From NCBI RefSeq assembly GCF_900100085.1, contig NZ_FNEJ01000001.1:248001-312000 (forward strand): 64,000 nucleotides of DNA, given 5' to 3'. Positions 34,997 through 44,691 of the stretch are shown here, piece after piece. Each line of letters starts with the position of its first letter. Position 1 is the first letter of the stretch. Below the pieces are notes generated by a model. It had not been told where the DNA came from. It did no database searches and saw nothing but the letters and a program-made list of their open reading frames with translations. The translations under genes were made by a program, and so were the position numbers. The stretch is from Salipiger marinus (lineage in GTDB: Bacteria; Pseudomonadota; Alphaproteobacteria; Rhodobacterales; Rhodobacteraceae).

Positions 34997-37600
34997 TCAG
35001 AACCGCTCGAGCAGGCGCTCGAGATAGTCCAGCTCCTCCTGCGGGCGCTCGCCCTCTCCCGACCGGCGGCGGATTTCATCCAGCAGTTCGCGGGCCCGGC
35101 GATAGACATCCTCGTCCTGCACCATGTTCTCGTCGGTGCCGAGCTGGCCGTTGCTGCCGGAATTGCGGCCGAGCGGGTCGCGCTGCTGCCCGGGCTCGGT
35201 GCCCTGCGCCGCGCCCTGCTGGCCCTGACCCTGCTGTTGCTGCTGGGCCAGCGCCTCGCCCAGATTGCGCATGCCTTCGCGCAGCGCCTCCATGGCGCGG
35301 CTCTGGTCATCCAGCGCCCCGGCCAGATCATCCTCGCGCAGCGCCTGTTCGGCGCCGTCCATCGCCTCTTCGGCGCGGCGCAGCGCCTCGCGGGCGGCCT
35401 CGCCGCCTTCGGTCCCGGCACCGGGCAGGTTCCGGCTCTGGCGGTTCAGCTCGTCGCGAAGCCCCTGCTGGCGGTCGGCCAGCTGGTCGCGCAGCGAGCC
35501 GCCGCCCTGTCCTTCACCCTGCTGGCCCTGATCCGGGGCGCCCTGCCCCTGACCCTGACCCTGCTGCTGGCCCTGTCCGCCCTGCCCCTGCTGGCCGTCC
35601 TGACCCTCGCCCTGCTGGCCTTGCTGACCCTGCTCGCCCTGACCCTGCTGGCCGGGGTTGAACTGCTCCTGCAGCTGGCGGAAGGCCTCGTCGGACAGGC
35701 CCTGCTGGTCGCGCAGCGTCTCTCCCAGCCCTTCCATGGCCTGTTCGCCCGGAGTCTGACCGCCGCCCTGACCTTGGGTGACCTGCATGTTCTCCATCAT
35801 CTGGCGCAGCTGCTCCAGCGCTTCCTGCGCCTCGGCCATGCGGCCCTGTTCCATCAGTTCCTGAATGCGGTCCATCATGCGCTGCAGGTCGTTCTGGCTC
35901 ATCTCGACCATGTTCTGGTCCTGCGCCATCTGGTCCCCCTGCTCGCCGTCCTGCTGGGCCTGCCGCGACAGCTGGCGCATGTAATCATCCGTCGCCTCGC
36001 GCAGTTCCTGCATCAGCTCGGCGATCTCCTGTTCGGAGGCGCCATTGCGCATCGCCTCGGACAGGCGGTCCTGCGCGCGCTGCAGGCGTTCCATGGCATC
36101 GGCCAGATCGCCCTCTTCCAGCAGCAGCGCCAGATCCCACAGCGCGGCGGCCAACTCGGTCTGCTGGTCGACGGTAAGCCCCTCGGCGGCGAAGCCTTCA
36201 AGCCGCCGCAGGATGGTGCGCAGCCGCAGATAGGGCACGGCAGAGCGGAACACGTCATCGGGCCGGTGCGCCACGGCGCGCAGCACCTGCGCCACGTCGC
36301 GGGCATTGGCGCGGGACCAGAGCAGCGCGCGGCGCTGGTCGATCATCGCGGCGGCCATCGGGTCGAAGAACCGCCGCCCCGGCAGGGTGATGACCTCGGG
36401 CGCCGAGAGGCCGGTCTGCCCGGCCTCGTCGGTCACTTCCATCTCCAGCCGCACCGGCAGGTTGGCCCAGGGATGTTCGGAAAAATTCTCGATCAGCGTT
36501 TCGGTGAACTGGGCGCGATCGCCAGCGATCGGCATGGGCAGCGGCACCTCGATGGCGTCGCGCGGATCAGGCTCGGTCGCCAGCCCGTAGCGGCGGTCGA
36601 CCTCGTCCAGCGCCAGCACCAGCGTGGCGCGGCCTGCGGCCACGCCGTAATCGTCGCGCGCGTCAAAGGGGATCTGCGCGTCGCCTTCGTAGCTCGCCTC
36701 GATCTCGCCGCTGCGGGTGACGCTGGGGGCGGCATCCGGTGTGACGTCCAGATCCCAGCCCCGCCCGCCCGGACCCTCGATCTCCAGCCGACCGGAGCGG
36801 GCGACATCGAAGGCCTGCGCGGTGGCGGTGGGATCGGACTCGGTGGCGACCGGCGCCGTGCCGGAGATGGATTCGCTGACCGACAGCGCCCCCACCTCGC
36901 CATAAAGCCGCAGGGTGATGCGGGCGCCTGCGGGCACGTCCAGTGCGGCAGCGGTCACGTCATTGAGGTAAACCGACGGCAGGCGGGTATAGCCGGGCGG
37001 CTCCATCCAGCCCTCCCATGCGGGGCCGGAGGCCAGATCCGCCCCCGCAGGCCCCATCGCCGTGACCGAGGACACGCGCAGGAAGGAGCCGAACACCAGC
37101 GCCACCAGAAAGGCCAGCAGCGCCACATAGCGCAGGGCAAAGGGATCGGCGCGGGACACGCGCAGGTCAGGCTCCACCGCGCGGGCTTCGGCCATGCGGG
37201 CGCGCATCCGCGCCTGATGCGCGGCCCAGAGCGCGCGGCTGCCCGGATCGCCCGCGCCGATGGCGGGGCTGTCCAGCGCGGCCTGAATGGGATTGCCGCG
37301 CAGCGAGGCATCAAGCCGCACCATCGCCTCGGGCCGGCGCGGCCAGCGCAGGCGGGTGACGCCGCGCCACAGCCCCCAGAGCCCGCCGAGCACGGCCAGA
37401 AGACCCGCGCCCCAAACCCATTCGACGGCCACAAGATCCTGCAGCCCCAGCATCAGCGCCGCCAGCGTGACAAGGATCACCGACCACAGCGGCCAGAAGG
37501 CACGCGTGATCCGTTCCGCCACCATCCCCCAGAGGGTCAGGCGGAGCGGCCATTTCACCGGCTTCAGGATGTCGTCGGGCGCATTCTCCCGTGAGGCCAT
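34997..37600 (-). CDS. TIGR02302 family membrane protein with Gln/Gly-rich C-terminal region
   Basis: An 867-residue protein. The N-terminal part has two adjacent membrane helices (about 38-80) and a third near 157-178. A middle domain of beta-rich sequence (about 190-480) carries GWDLDVTPDAAPS-like motifs. A helical, Gln/Glu-rich region follows (about 490-650). Near 650-720 is a low-complexity stretch of GQQGQG units. This layout is TIGR02302, known in alphaproteobacteria without assigned function. It is placed next to lysA, 37 bases downstream. The long open frame on the opposite strand is an artefact of its codon bias. Confidence 0.88.
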   Translation of the reverse strand: MASRENAPDDILKPVKWPLRLTLWGMVAERITRAFWPLWSVILVTLAALMLGLQDLVAVEWVWGAGLLAVLGGLWGLWRGVTRLRWPRRPEAMVRLDASLRGNPIQAALDSPAIGAGDPGSRALWAAHQARMRARMAEARAVEPDLRVSRADPFALRYVALLAFLVALVFGSFLRVSSVTAMGPAGADLASGPAWEGWMEPPGYTRLPSVYLNDVTAAALDVPAGARITLRLYGEVGALSVSESISGTAPVATESDPTATAQAFDVARSGRLEIEGPGGRGWDLDVTPDAAPSVTRSGEIEASYEGDAQIPFDARDDYGVAAGRATLVLALDEVDRRYGLATEPDPRDAIEVPLPMPIAGDRAQFTETLIENFSEHPWANLPVRLEMEVTDEAGQTGLSAPEVITLPGRRFFDPMAAAMIDQRRALLWSRANARDVAQVLRAVAHRPDDVFRSAVPYLRLRTILRRLEGFAAEGLTVDQQTELAAALWDLALLLEEGDLADAMERLQRAQDRLSEAMRNGASEQEIAELMQELREATDDYMRQLSRQAQQDGEQGDQMAQDQNMVEMSQNDLQRMMDRIQELMEQGRMAEAQEALEQLRQMMENMQVTQGQGGGQTPGEQAMEGLGETLRDQQGLSDEAFRQLQEQFNPGQQGQGEQGQQGQQGEGQDGQQGQGGQGQQQGQGQGQGAPDQGQQGEGQGGGSLRDQLADRQQGLRDELNRQSRNLPGAGTEGGEAAREALRRAEEAMDGAEQALREDDLAGALDDQSRAMEALREGMRNLGEALAQQQQQGQGQQGAAQGTEPGQQRDPLGRNSGSNGQLGTDENMVQDEDVYRRARELLDEIRRRSGEGERPQEELDYLERLLERF
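35510..35660 (-). repeat. Gln/Gly low-complexity coding repeat
   Basis: Tandem CAG-GGC-type codons encode repeated GQQGQG and QGEGQ units within the TIGR02302 protein. The tract is internally repetitive and could change length by recombination or slippage. Confidence 0.7.
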
Positions 37601-37637
37601 ACAGATCTCCTGCGGTCGGGCAGCCGCAGGGAGGTCC

Positions 37638-38903
37638 TTACAGCCACGCAGGGATGCTATCGCGCTTTATGATCTCGTCAAAGCTCGGTCTCTGGCGAAT
37701 GACAGCGAATTGATCGCCGTTCACCAGCACCTCGGGCACCAGCGCGCGGGTGTTGTATTCCGACGCCATCACTGCGCCATAGGCCCCGGCAGAGCGGAAG
37801 GCCACCAGATCGCCGGGCCCGACGGGGGGCATGGGGCGGGCGCGGGCAAAGGTGTCGCCGGTTTCGCAGACCGGTCCCACGATGTCGAACAGCGCCTGTT
37901 CCACCCCCGTGTCAGGCTCCACCACCGGGACGATGTCGTGATGGGCGTCATACATGGCGGGCCGGATCAGATCGTTCATCGCGGCGTCAAGGATCAGGAA
38001 ATCCCGCCCCTCGCCCTGCTTGTGATAGATCACCTGCGACACGAGGATCCCGGCATTGCCGACGATCAGGCGGCCCGGCTCGATCTCGATCTCGCAGCCC
38101 AGATCGCCCAGTTCCTCGCGGATCATCTGGCCGTAATCGGTGGGCAGCGGCGGCGCTTCGTTGCTGCGGGTATAGGGAATGCCCAGACCCCCGCCCAGAT
38201 CCAGCCGGAGGATGTCATGCCCGTCCTCGCGCAGCGCGCGGGTCAGGTCGGCCACCTTGCGATAAGCCTGCCGGAACGGCTCAAGCTGCGTCAGCTGCGA
38301 GCCGATATGCACGTCGATCCCGACCACCCGCAGGCCCGGCAGGGCGGCGGCGCGGGCATAGACCTCGCGCGCGCGGGCGATGGGAATGCCGAACTTGTTC
38401 TCCGACTTGCCGGTGGCGATCTTGGCATGGGTCTTGGCGTCGACATCGGGATTGACGCGGATGGTCACGGGGGCCGAGATCCCCACGGCGGCGGCGATGT
38501 CGGACACCGCCTCCATCTCGGGTTCGCTTTCGATGTTGAACTGGCGGATGCCGCCTTCCAGCGCGGTGCGGATTTCAGCCCGGGTCTTGCCCACGCCGGA
38601 AAACACGATGCGGTCGCCGGGCACGCCTGCGGCGCGGGCGCGGGCATATTCGCCGCCCGACACCACATCCATGCCCGCCCCCGCCTGCGCCAGCGTGGTC
38701 AGGATCGCCTGATTGGACGCTGCCTTCATCGCGTAGCAGACCAGATGCGGCCCCCAGTCCAGCGCCTCGTCGAACAGCCGGAAATGGCGCAGCAGTGTTG
38801 CGGTGGAATAGATGTAGACGGGGGTGCCCACGGCGGCGGCGATTTCGGCCACCGGCACGTCCTCGGCATGGAGCTGCCCGTTGCGATACAGAAAATGGTC
38901 CAT
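37638..38903 (-). CDS. lysA: Diaminopimelate decarboxylase
   Basis: A 421-residue PLP enzyme, full length, making L-lysine from meso-diaminopimelate. The Schiff-base lysine is in CYAMKAASN (near residue 58), HIGSQLTQ near 190, the phosphate-binding GGGLGIPY near 235, and CETGDTFA near 345 carries the active-site Cys. The ATG at 38903 starts MDHFLYRNGQLHAEDV, and the frame agrees with LysA throughout. It follows argH, two small lipoproteins and DUF2834 in the same direction, so lysine and arginine genes may share transcripts. Confidence 0.96.
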   Translation of the reverse strand: MDHFLYRNGQLHAEDVPVAEIAAAVGTPVYIYSTATLLRHFRLFDEALDWGPHLVCYAMKAASNQAILTTLAQAGAGMDVVSGGEYARARAAGVPGDRIVFSGVGKTRAEIRTALEGGIRQFNIESEPEMEAVSDIAAAVGISAPVTIRVNPDVDAKTHAKIATGKSENKFGIPIARAREVYARAAALPGLRVVGIDVHIGSQLTQLEPFRQAYRKVADLTRALREDGHDILRLDLGGGLGIPYTRSNEAPPLPTDYGQMIREELGDLGCEIEIEPGRLIVGNAGILVSQVIYHKQGEGRDFLILDAAMNDLIRPAMYDAHHDIVPVVEPDTGVEQALFDIVGPVCETGDTFARARPMPPVGPGDLVAFRSAGAYGAVMASEYNTRALVPEVLVNGDQFAVIRQRPSFDEIIKRDSIPAWL

Positions 38904-38993
38904 GGTGCCCCCGTGTCCGTCCGTCTGTCGGTCTGGCCGTGACCCGGCCCGGCGCGGGGGATACTGGAAAAGCTGCCGCTTGGGAAGCTGTCC

Positions 38994-39305
38994 TCAGACC
39001 GGGCGGCTGCGCAGCCAGAGATAAAGCGGCAGGCCGAAACTGACGCCCACCAGCCATGTGGCAGGCAGCGCCAGCAGCGCCGACCAGTTGCGCCGCACCG
39101 CCACTTCCGACAGGCACCAGAGGCTGAGCACGCTGGCCGCGATCATCAGATCCCAGCTGAGCGCGGTGACGGCGGCATTGGCGGTCCAGAGGCCGGGCAG
39201 ATCGGCAAGCTGGCCGCCCCCGCTCAGGAAGCCCCCCAGATGCCAGAGCGGATGCACCGCCCCCCAGACCGCAAGCGCCAGCCAGAGGTGGCGCAGGCGG
39301 ATCAC
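38994..39305 (-). CDS. DUF2834-type membrane protein
   Basis: A 103-residue protein with three hydrophobic helices (LWLALAVWGAVHPLWHL, then ALSWDLMIAASVLSLW, then SALLALPATWLVGVSFGLPL). Spacing and the LPL..WLRSR ending fit DUF2834. The start is GTG at 39305, overlapping the stop of the upstream lipoprotein gene (GTGA), which is why ATG-only scanning would misplace it. Function unknown. It is part of the argH-to-lysA cluster. Confidence 0.72.
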   Translation of the reverse strand: MIRLRHLWLALAVWGAVHPLWHLGGFLSGGGQLADLPGLWTANAAVTALSWDLMIAASVLSLWCLSEVAVRRNWSALLALPATWLVGVSFGLPLYLWLRSRPV

Positions 39306-39451
39306 CCGCTGATGCCCATTTCGGCGGAGCCGCTGATGCTGACCGACACGCCGGGGCCCGACCGGGGCTGCGGCTCGGGCCGTTCCGGGGCGCCATCGGC
39401 GCCGCAGGCAGCGGTCAGGGCCAGAAGCCCCAGAGCAAGACACAGACGCAT
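39302..39451 (-). CDS. Tiny lipoprotein, 49 residues
   Basis: Begins MRLCLALGLLALTAACGAD, a signal peptide with lipobox (TAAC), then a short Pro-rich tail ending in a Ser/Gly-rich segment (SGPGVSVSISG). It would be anchored in the inner or outer membrane facing the periplasm. It lies 11 bases downstream of a second small lipoprotein and overlaps the DUF2834 gene. The two tails share an S-GP-VS pattern, so they may be related. The position between argH and lysA is where other Proteobacteria keep the LptM lipoprotein; LptM's conserved motif is not seen here. Confidence 0.72.
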   Translation of the reverse strand: MRLCLALGLLALTAACGADGAPERPEPQPRSGPGVSVSISGSAEMGISG

Positions 39452-39462
39452 GGCGGTTTCCT

Positions 39463-39644
39463 TCACAGATGCACCCCAAGGCTGACCGGCCCGCTGCGGA
39501 CCGACACGCCGGTCGAAGTGCGGATCCCGTCCGGGGTCAGCACGACATTGGTGTCGACGCTGGGCCGGATCCGGGGATCGTCCTCCGGCGGACCGCAGGC
39601 GGTCAGCAGGGCCAGACAGACCAGCGCGGATCCGGTATGGCGCA

Positions 39645-39645
<1 letters not shown>
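39463..39645 (-). CDS. Tiny lipoprotein, 60 residues
   Basis: Begins MRHTGSALVCLALLTACGPP with a lipobox (LTAC), followed by about 43 residues that include RPSVDTNVVLTPDGIRTSTGV and end SGPVSLGVHL. The start ATG overlaps the argH stop by one base (TAATG), so it is translated with argH. Its C-terminal SGPVS resembles the next lipoprotein's tail. No functional family is recognised. Confidence 0.75.
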
Positions 39646-41036
<1,391 letters not shown>

Positions 41037-41058
41037 GTCCTGCCTTTCCGGAGGGAAG

Positions 41059-41619
41059 ATGAAACACCTAGCCTTGGCGATCCTTTATACTGCCGCTGTT
41101 GCGCTTGCAAATCCGGCTCTGGCCGACAGTGCGGCCGCCAGCGCGCTGCGCGAAGGCGAAATGAAGAAACTGGTCTTCCATCCCGAGCCGAAACCGGCGG
41201 GGCAGACCGGCTTCACCGATTTTGACGGCGCGCCGCTGTCCCTGTCCGACTGGCAGGGCAAATGGGTGCTGGTCAATTTCTGGGCCACATGGTGCGCCCC
41301 CTGCCGCGAGGAGATGCCGCATCTGTCCGCCCTGCAGACCGATATGGGCGGCGACAGCTTCGAGGTGGTGACCATCGCCACCGGGCGCAATCCGCCCCCC
41401 GCGATGGAAGAGTTTTTTGAAGAAATCGGCGTCGACAACCTGCCACTGCACCGTGACCCGAAATCCGGGCTTGCGCGCGAAATGGCGGTGCTGGGCCTGC
41501 CGGTCACCGTGATCCTGAACCCCGAGGGGCAGGAGGTGGCGCGGCTGACCGGGGATGTCGACTGGGCCTCCGACAATGCGCGCGCGGTGCTGTCAGCACT
41601 GATGGGCCCCGAAAGCTGA
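41059..41619 (+). CDS. TlpA-like periplasmic thioredoxin
   Basis: A 186-residue protein with signal peptide (about residues 1-22, ANPALADS). A TlpA/AhpC fold follows: [33 protein letters not shown] with the CXXC WCAPC near residue 80, and the cis-Pro loop GLPVTVIL near 150. It would reduce disulfides in the periplasm, often serving cytochrome c maturation. GGAGGGAAG precedes the ATG. It faces a di-haem peroxidase gene with a strong terminator between them. Confidence 0.9.
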   Translation: MKHLALAILYTAAVALANPALADSAAASALREGEMKKLVFHPEPKPAGQTGFTDFDGAPLSLSDWQGKWVLVNFWATWCAPCREEMPHLSALQTDMGGDSFEVVTIATGRNPPPAMEEFFEEIGVDNLPLHRDPKSGLAREMAVLGLPVTVILNPEGQEVARLTGDVDWASDNARAVLSALMGPES

Positions 41620-41653
41620 CCGGGGCACTGGCGAAGCTGGCGCCAGAAAAACC

Positions 41654-41691
41654 AAGGCCGGAAAGCGCGACCGCACGCGCTTTCCGGCCTT
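41654..41691. terminator. Perfect 16-bp stem, two-way terminator
   Basis: AAGGCCGGAAAGCGCG (41654-41669), loop of six, CGCGCTTTCCGGCCTT (41676-41691): perfect pairing. On the minus strand it is followed by GGTTTTTC, a good U-run. It terminates transcripts from the peroxidase side and probably from the TlpA-like gene as well. Confidence 0.85.
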
Positions 41692-41759
41692 ACACTCGTA
41701 CCCTACTGCGGATTTGAACTCGTCACCGAACCTTTGAACCGTATATGCGCATGTATTCG

Positions 41760-41775
41760 TTAATCAGACGTTAAC
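41760..41775. promoter_or_regulatory. Perfect CtrA box between two convergent genes
   Basis: TTAA (41760-41763), TCAGACG, TTAAC (41771-41775) matches the full CtrA consensus TTAA-N7-TTAAC. It is 40 bases downstream of the di-haem peroxidase stop and 140 bases from the TlpA-like gene's end, so no annotated gene starts next to it. On the minus strand a transcript beginning just past the box would run about 70-110 bases to the terminator at 41691-41654, so it could drive a small RNA. Confidence 0.5.
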
Positions 41776-41814
41776 GAACGCCGCATCCGGACCAAAGGTT
41801 GCAAAGATTTCTCG

Positions 41815-42870
41815 TCACTCCACAGATATTTCGCCGGAGGGACGCGGTGTTGCCGCAGTTTCTGCGGGCAGCACCGGATAGACCACCTCTGGCAGGGTGC
41901 CGGTCAGGCTGCCAAGGAAGGCCACGATTCCCTCGGCTTCTTCGACAGTCAGATCCGTCCCAAGCTGCGAACTGGCCATGATCTCCACCGCGACCTTCAG
42001 ATCCCAGACCTTGCCCGAATGGAAATAGGGCGCGGTCACCGCGATGTTGCGCAGGGGGGCGGCACGGAAGACATATTCGTCATCCACGGTTTCGGTCACG
42101 GCAAAGCGGCCCTTGTCGCCTTCGGGCAGCACCTCTGCCCCCGGCTTTTCGATCAGGCCGAACGGATAATACTCCTGCCCGCCAAGGTTGATGCCGCTGT
42201 GACAGGCCGCACAGCCGGAATCGATGAACAGCTGCAGCCCCGCCACCTGCTGGTCATTCAGCGCCGCGTCATCGCCGTTCAGCCAAGCATCAAAGGGCGA
42301 GGGCGTCAGCAGCGTCGCCTCATAGGCTTCGATGGCGCGCGCGAAGTTGTCAAAGGTGACCGGGTCGGTCTCCTTGGGAAAGGAGGCGCGGAACCAGTCC
42401 TGATACTGCGGCATCGACTTGAGCGTGGCGACCACGTTTTCAGGCGTGTTGGCCATTTCCACCCCGGCCTGCACCGGGCCCTTGGCCTGCGCCGCCAGAT
42501 CTGGCGCGCGGCCATCCCAGAACTGCGCCCCGTTGAACACCGCGTTCAGCACGGTGGGCGCGTTGCGCGGCCCCTTCTGCCAGCCATGGCCGATGGAGGT
42601 TTCAAGGTTGTCATCGCCGCCCGTGGCAAGGTTGTGGCAGGAATTGCAGGAAAACACCCCCGAGGCAGAGATGCGCGGATCAAAGAACAGCGCCTTGCCC
42701 AAGGCGATCTTGTCCGGCGTCAGGGGGTTATTGGCCACCGCAGGCAGGGTGGAGGGCAGCGGCGAGAAGATGTCCAGCGCCAGCGCGCGCAGATCCTCCT
42801 GCGCAGGGGCCACCTGCGCGGAAAGGATCAGGGACAGGGCCATAAGGGGGATCTTGGCTTGCAAGAACAT
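41815..42870 (-). CDS. Di-haem cytochrome c peroxidase family protein
   Basis: A 351-residue secreted protein with a signal peptide (about 1-23). Two c-type haem sites are visible: CNSCH near residue 75 and CAACH near 218. The order and length match bacterial cytochrome c peroxidases/MauG-like proteins. It would reduce hydrogen peroxide in the periplasm using electrons from small c-type cytochromes. The ATG at 42870 begins MFLQAKIPLM. An FNR-type site lies 70 bases upstream with a TATAAC at the right distance, so anaerobic induction is plausible. Confidence 0.9.
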   Translation of the reverse strand: MFLQAKIPLMALSLILSAQVAPAQEDLRALALDIFSPLPSTLPAVANNPLTPDKIALGKALFFDPRISASGVFSCNSCHNLATGGDDNLETSIGHGWQKGPRNAPTVLNAVFNGAQFWDGRAPDLAAQAKGPVQAGVEMANTPENVVATLKSMPQYQDWFRASFPKETDPVTFDNFARAIEAYEATLLTPSPFDAWLNGDDAALNDQQVAGLQLFIDSGCAACHSGINLGGQEYYPFGLIEKPGAEVLPEGDKGRFAVTETVDDEYVFRAAPLRNIAVTAPYFHSGKVWDLKVAVEIMASSQLGTDLTVEEAEGIVAFLGSLTGTLPEVVYPVLPAETAATPRPSGEISVE

Positions 42871-42914
42871 GAAGGGACTCCGTTCGGGATGCGGGCGCGT
42901 TTCCGATTGGAATC

Positions 42915-42953
42915 GTTATAAGAACGGGCTTTACCCGCCTTGATCTGGCGCAA
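42915..42953 (-). promoter_or_regulatory. FNR-type box and -10 for the peroxidase
   Basis: On the reverse strand TTGCG-CCAG-ATCAA (42953-42940) matches an FNR/CRP-like dyad: one half-site perfect, the other weaker. TATAAC (42920-42915) is suitably placed as a -10, putting the dyad about 38 bases before the probable start site, a class II activator position. Oxygen-sensitive control of the peroxidase is inferred. Confidence 0.5.
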
Positions 42954-42964
42954 GTCGGCGCGGC

Positions 42965-43783
42965 TCAGCGGCAGTAGGCGCCGTTGCCGTGGCGGGCGGT
43001 GTCCAGATGCAGATGGTCTTCGTGATAGCCGTCCGACCCCGGCCCCAGCACCGTGCCGAATGTGCCGCAGGCGGATTTGTGCATCCGCGCCAGCGCCCGG
43101 CCCTTTGACCCGCGGCCCCAGTCGCGCAGCACGCTGATGTCGGACCCGTCGCGCAGGCGGATGGCGGAAATGTCGATCGCCTTGCCACGGCCATGTTCGC
43201 TGACCGCCGCACCGGGCACGTTGTTGCGCGACCGGCAGACGTAATGCGCCGCCACGTGCAGCCCTGCGACGCCGCCGCCGATGCTGCCCACGGCGGGCAT
43301 CACCGCGCCTTCGGTCCAGCGTTTCAGCGCCTTCGCGGTCGGGCAGTCGATCAGCGCCTGCTGGCTGAGCGCCACGCCAGAGACCGAGCGCAGCCGCACC
43401 GCCTCGCCCATGCCGCAGCCGGGCAGCTTGCCGGGGACAAAACCAACCTCTTCGCCCTGCAGGTCGGGATCACCGCAGACCGAGCCCCGCACCTGCTCGC
43501 GCTGGCGGGCCATGGCGCGCTGCACCACCGCACCGGGGCGCGCGGCGGGGCGCGGAGACCGGCCCACCGCCTGCGGCGAGCGGGCGGCAAAGCTGCGCAC
43601 CACAAGCGGCATCACATCCTGCGGGTTGAAGCCGGGGATGCCCGCCTCCTTCAGCTCGCGCCGGATCGTCTCGGGCGTGGCGTCGGGCCGGGCCACCGGA
43701 TGCAGCGACCGCTCCGGCGCGGCAAGCGCGGGCGCCGCCCAGACCAGCAGCGCGCAGCACAGGCCTGCCAGCCGCGCCGTCAT
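42965..43783 (-). CDS. Extensin-family (PF06904-like) secreted protein
   Basis: A 272-residue protein with signal peptide (about 1-22, PALAAP). The C-terminal half has ALIDCPTAKALKRW, AAHYVCRSRNN, EHGRGKAIDISAI, then DHLHLD and a final Cys, the extensin-like C-terminal domain of bacteria. It resembles metal-dependent LAS-type peptidases (His/Asp in EHGRGKAIDI and HLHLD), so a peptidoglycan role is likely but not proved. Its ATG overlaps the prephenate dehydrogenase stop (ATGA), making an odd metabolic-envelope operon. Confidence 0.84.
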   Translation of the reverse strand: MTARLAGLCCALLVWAAPALAAPERSLHPVARPDATPETIRRELKEAGIPGFNPQDVMPLVVRSFAARSPQAVGRSPRPAARPGAVVQRAMARQREQVRGSVCGDPDLQGEEVGFVPGKLPGCGMGEAVRLRSVSGVALSQQALIDCPTAKALKRWTEGAVMPAVGSIGGGVAGLHVAAHYVCRSRNNVPGAAVSEHGRGKAIDISAIRLRDGSDISVLRDWGRGSKGRALARMHKSACGTFGTVLGPGSDGYHEDHLHLDTARHGNGAYCR

Positions 43784-44691
43784 TTCCGCACCGCCGCGCG
43801 GCCAAAATCCGGGGCATCCGTATCCTGCCCCGCCTGCAGGATGCCGCGCCGGATCTCCCGCGTGCGGGTGAAATAATCGAACAGAAGCTGCCCGTCGCCG
43901 GTGCGGATCGCGCGCTGCAGGGCAAACAGCTCTTCGGTGAAGCGGCCCAGAATTTCCAGCGTGGCGGGCTTGTTGGTCAGGAACACGTCGCGCCACATGG
44001 TCGGATCCGAGGCGGCGATGCGGGTGAAATCCCGGAACCCCGCGGCGGAAAACTTGATGACCTCCTGATCGGAGACGCGACGCAGGTCGTCGGCCACGCC
44101 CACCATCGTATAGGCGATGAGATGCGGGATATGGCTGACCACGGCGCAGACCAGATCGTGATGCTCCACCTCCATGCGCTCGGTATTGGCGCCCAGCGCC
44201 TGCCAATAGGCCTCCAGCCGCGCGGTGGCCTGTTCCGACGCGCCCTCCGGCACGATCAGGCACCAGCGGTTGTCGTAAAGCGAGGCAAAGCCCGCATCGG
44301 GGCCGGAATGTTCGGTGCCCGCCATGGGATGCGCGGGCACGAACTCCACGCCCTCGGGCAGATGCGGGCGCACCGCGTCGATCACCGCCTGCTTGACCGA
44401 GCCCACATCGGTGACGGTGCAGCCCGGCTTCAGATGCGGCGCCATCGCCTCGGCCAGCTCGCCCATTGCGCCCACCGGCACCGCCAGCACCACCAGATCG
44501 GCATCGCGCACCGCCTCTGCCACGCTGTCGCAGACCTCGTGGCAGAGCCCCAGCCGCCGCGCCGTGTCGCGGGTCGCCTGCGACCGGGCATATCCGGTCA
44601 CATGGCTGTCCATGCCGGCGCGTTTCATCGCCCAGAACATCGACGAGGCGATCAGCCCCAGACCCAGCAATGCGACGCGCGGATAGCTCAT
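43780..44691 (-). CDS. Prephenate/arogenate dehydrogenase
   Basis: A 303-residue NAD(P)-dependent enzyme of tyrosine synthesis. [14 protein letters not shown] is the nucleotide-binding start, [14 protein letters not shown] near residue 125 the substrate loop, and [12 protein letters not shown] near 190 the dimerisation/active-site region. It may accept prephenate, arogenate or both (TyrC type). ATG 44691 overlaps the hisC stop by ATGA and its own stop overlaps the extensin-family start, so three genes are translationally chained. No ACT regulatory domain is present. Confidence 0.93.
   Translation of the reverse strand: MSYPRVALLGLGLIASSMFWAMKRAGMDSHVTGYARSQATRDTARRLGLCHEVCDSVAEAVRDADLVVLAVPVGAMGELAEAMAPHLKPGCTVTDVGSVKQAVIDAVRPHLPEGVEFVPAHPMAGTEHSGPDAGFASLYDNRWCLIVPEGASEQATARLEAYWQALGANTERMEVEHHDLVCAVVSHIPHLIAYTMVGVADDLRRVSDQEVIKFSAAGFRDFTRIAASDPTMWRDVFLTNKPATLEILGRFTEELFALQRAIRTGDGQLLFDYFTRTREIRRGILQAGQDTDAPDFGRAAVRK

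Noticed and set aside
34892-37594. A Leu-rich plus-strand frame of 900 codons opposite the TIGR02302 gene
   Set aside because: It only reads CAG/GGC-rich codons of the Gln-rich region in reverse (giving Leu and Ala); no Shine-Dalgarno or family features.
41695-41730. tRNA gene or tRNA fragment suggested by GAGTTCAAATCC
   Set aside because: The flanking bases do not pair as a T-stem and no acceptor stem or anticodon arm could be built.
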